A stretch of 64,000 bases of DNA from the NCBI RefSeq assembly GCF_005116665.1, contig NZ_SWCJ01000001.1, positions 496,001 to 560,000 on the forward strand, in the 5' to 3' direction. This document shows positions 63,353-64,000 of the stretch, piece by piece. Source of the stretch: Ferrimonas aestuarii. GTDB lineage: Bacteria; Pseudomonadota; Gammaproteobacteria; Enterobacterales; Shewanellaceae. The translations under genes were made by a program, and so were the position numbers. Numbering within the stretch: position 1 is the first letter of the stretch; every line of letters begins with the position of its first letter. The notes beneath the pieces were generated by a model. The model ran no database searches and had not been told where the DNA came from. It worked only from the letters and a program-made list of their open reading frames with translations.

Positions 63353-64000
63353 ATGATGGAAGCCCCAGTTCTGGATAACACCCACTACCCATTTCCGCCA
63401 AAGCCCGCCAAGTTGAGCGATGCGGAAAAAGCCGATTACCGTGAGCGCATTAAAACGCTGCTGAAGCAGAAAGATGCGGTTTTGGTTGCCCACTACTATA
63501 CCGATCCTGAGATTCAGGCGTTGGCAGAGGAGACCGGCGGCTGTGTGGCGGACTCACTGGAGATGGCCCGTTTTGGTAATGAGCATCCAGCCAAAACGTT
63601 GATTGTTGCTGGTGTGCGCTTCATGGGCGAAACCGCCAAGATTCTTACGCCAGAGAAGCGGGTATTGATGCCCACTCTGGAAGCAACCTGCTCTTTGGAT
63701 CTGGGCTGTCCTGCTGACACCTTTGGTGAGTTTTGCGATAAGCACCCTGATCACACCGTGGTGGTGTATGCCAACACCTCGGCAGCGGTAAAAGCCCGTG
63801 CTGATTGGGTGGTAACCTCCTCTATTGCACTAGAGATTGTTGAGCACCTAGACAGCGAAGATAAGAAAATCATCTGGGGGCCAGATCGTCACCTTGGCGG
63901 CTTCATCGCCAAGCAAACGGGCGCTGAGATGCTGATGTGGCAGGGCCACTGCGTGGTGCACGATGAGTTTAAATACCGTGCCCTAGTTGATATGAAAAAG
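63353..64000 (+). CDS. nadA: Quinolinate synthase NadA (3' partial)
   Basis: 216 codons visible, running off the window end. It starts [20 protein letters not shown]. Conserved regions: [54 protein letters not shown] (first FeS ligand) and [15 protein letters not shown]; the second Cys is in [10 protein letters not shown]. NadA condenses iminoaspartate with dihydroxyacetone phosphate to quinolinate in NAD synthesis using a [4Fe-4S] cluster. The C-terminal Cys is beyond the window. Confidence 0.95.
   Translation, partial: MMEAPVLDNTHYPFPPKPAKLSDAEKADYRERIKTLLKQKDAVLVAHYYTDPEIQALAEETGGCVADSLEMARFGNEHPAKTLIVAGVRFMGETAKILTPEKRVLMPTLEATCSLDLGCPADTFGEFCDKHPDHTVVVYANTSAAVKARADWVVTSSIALEIVEHLDSEDKKIIWGPDRHLGGFIAKQTGAEMLMWQGHCVVHDEFKYRALVDMKK

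Noticed and set aside
1..64000. CRISPR arrays, tRNA or rRNA genes, insertion sequences, prophage
   Set aside because: I saw no regularly spaced direct repeats, no T-loop/anticodon structures, no rRNA segments and no transposase, integrase or phage structural genes.

Overview
The window looks like a chromosomal segment of a marine, metal-respiring gammaproteobacterium of the Shewanella/Ferrimonas type. The evidence is an omcA-mtrC-mtrA-mtrB style extracellular electron transfer cluster with a divergent cymA-like quinol dehydrogenase, a GlyGly-CTERM protease, and neighbourhoods typical of that group (alaA-yfbR, seqA-pgm, ybfF/DUF2788-ybfE-fldA, photolyase plus DUF2256, nhaA, dgt, sstT). I saw no integrase, transposase, tRNA, rRNA or CRISPR array. 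Most of the window reads as core genome with small accessory patches.

Layout. 1-8.2 kb: 3' part of a secreted zinc metalloprotease, a tiny DUF2897 gene, then a minus-strand RND efflux operon (LysR regulator, adaptor, pump, outer-membrane channel). 8.3-14 kb: miaE, a 580-bp non-coding stretch with a large inverted repeat, a YhhN-family membrane protein, fhs, a YcbL-like hydrolase and an NAD-dependent epimerase/reductase. 14-22.6 kb: minus-strand omcA, mtrC, mtrA, mtrB and the divergent cymA, which together can carry electrons from menaquinol across periplasm and outer membrane to extracellular acceptors. Several NarP-like and FNR/CRP-like sites lie in the promoter regions. 22.7-27.4 kb: small lipoproteins, two putative HExxH metallopeptidases, a peroxiredoxin-like protein, a CatB-type acetyltransferase and a possible gene remnant. 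27.4-29.8 kb: sstT and a spermidine-synthase-like methyltransferase.

29.9-36.1 kb holds the strongest candidate for an unusual system: four tightly coupled genes encoding an SMC ATPase of the MukB/MksB/JetC type, a MukE/MksE-like protein, a kleisin-like MukF/MksF-like protein, and a short Toprim protein like JetD/MksG. This has the composition of a Wadjet (MksBEFG) plasmid-defence system, but the SMC gene is first instead of third and the nuclease subunit is only 220 residues, apparently lacking the usual N-terminal half.

36.2-49 kb: a Rap1a/Tai-like protein, nhaA, a two-domain lysozyme inhibitor, dgt, a Fur-box-preceded DUF2325 protein, a strongly structured putative RNA with its own terminator, yfbR, alaA, a DUF4442 protein, then an FeS-type photolyase, a second photolyase-like protein with its domains apparently in swapped order, and DUF2256. 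48.7-53.4 kb: fldA, ybfE, DUF2788, ybfF, seqA, pgm. 53.4-57.5 kb is AT-richer and accessory-looking: two paralogous six-cysteine secreted peptides, a four-TM protein, a GNAT acetyltransferase and a coiled-coil PEGA protein. 57.6-64 kb: msrA, astE, a three-gene branched-chain 2-oxoacid dehydrogenase (E1 alpha, E1 beta, E2) and the 5' part of nadA.
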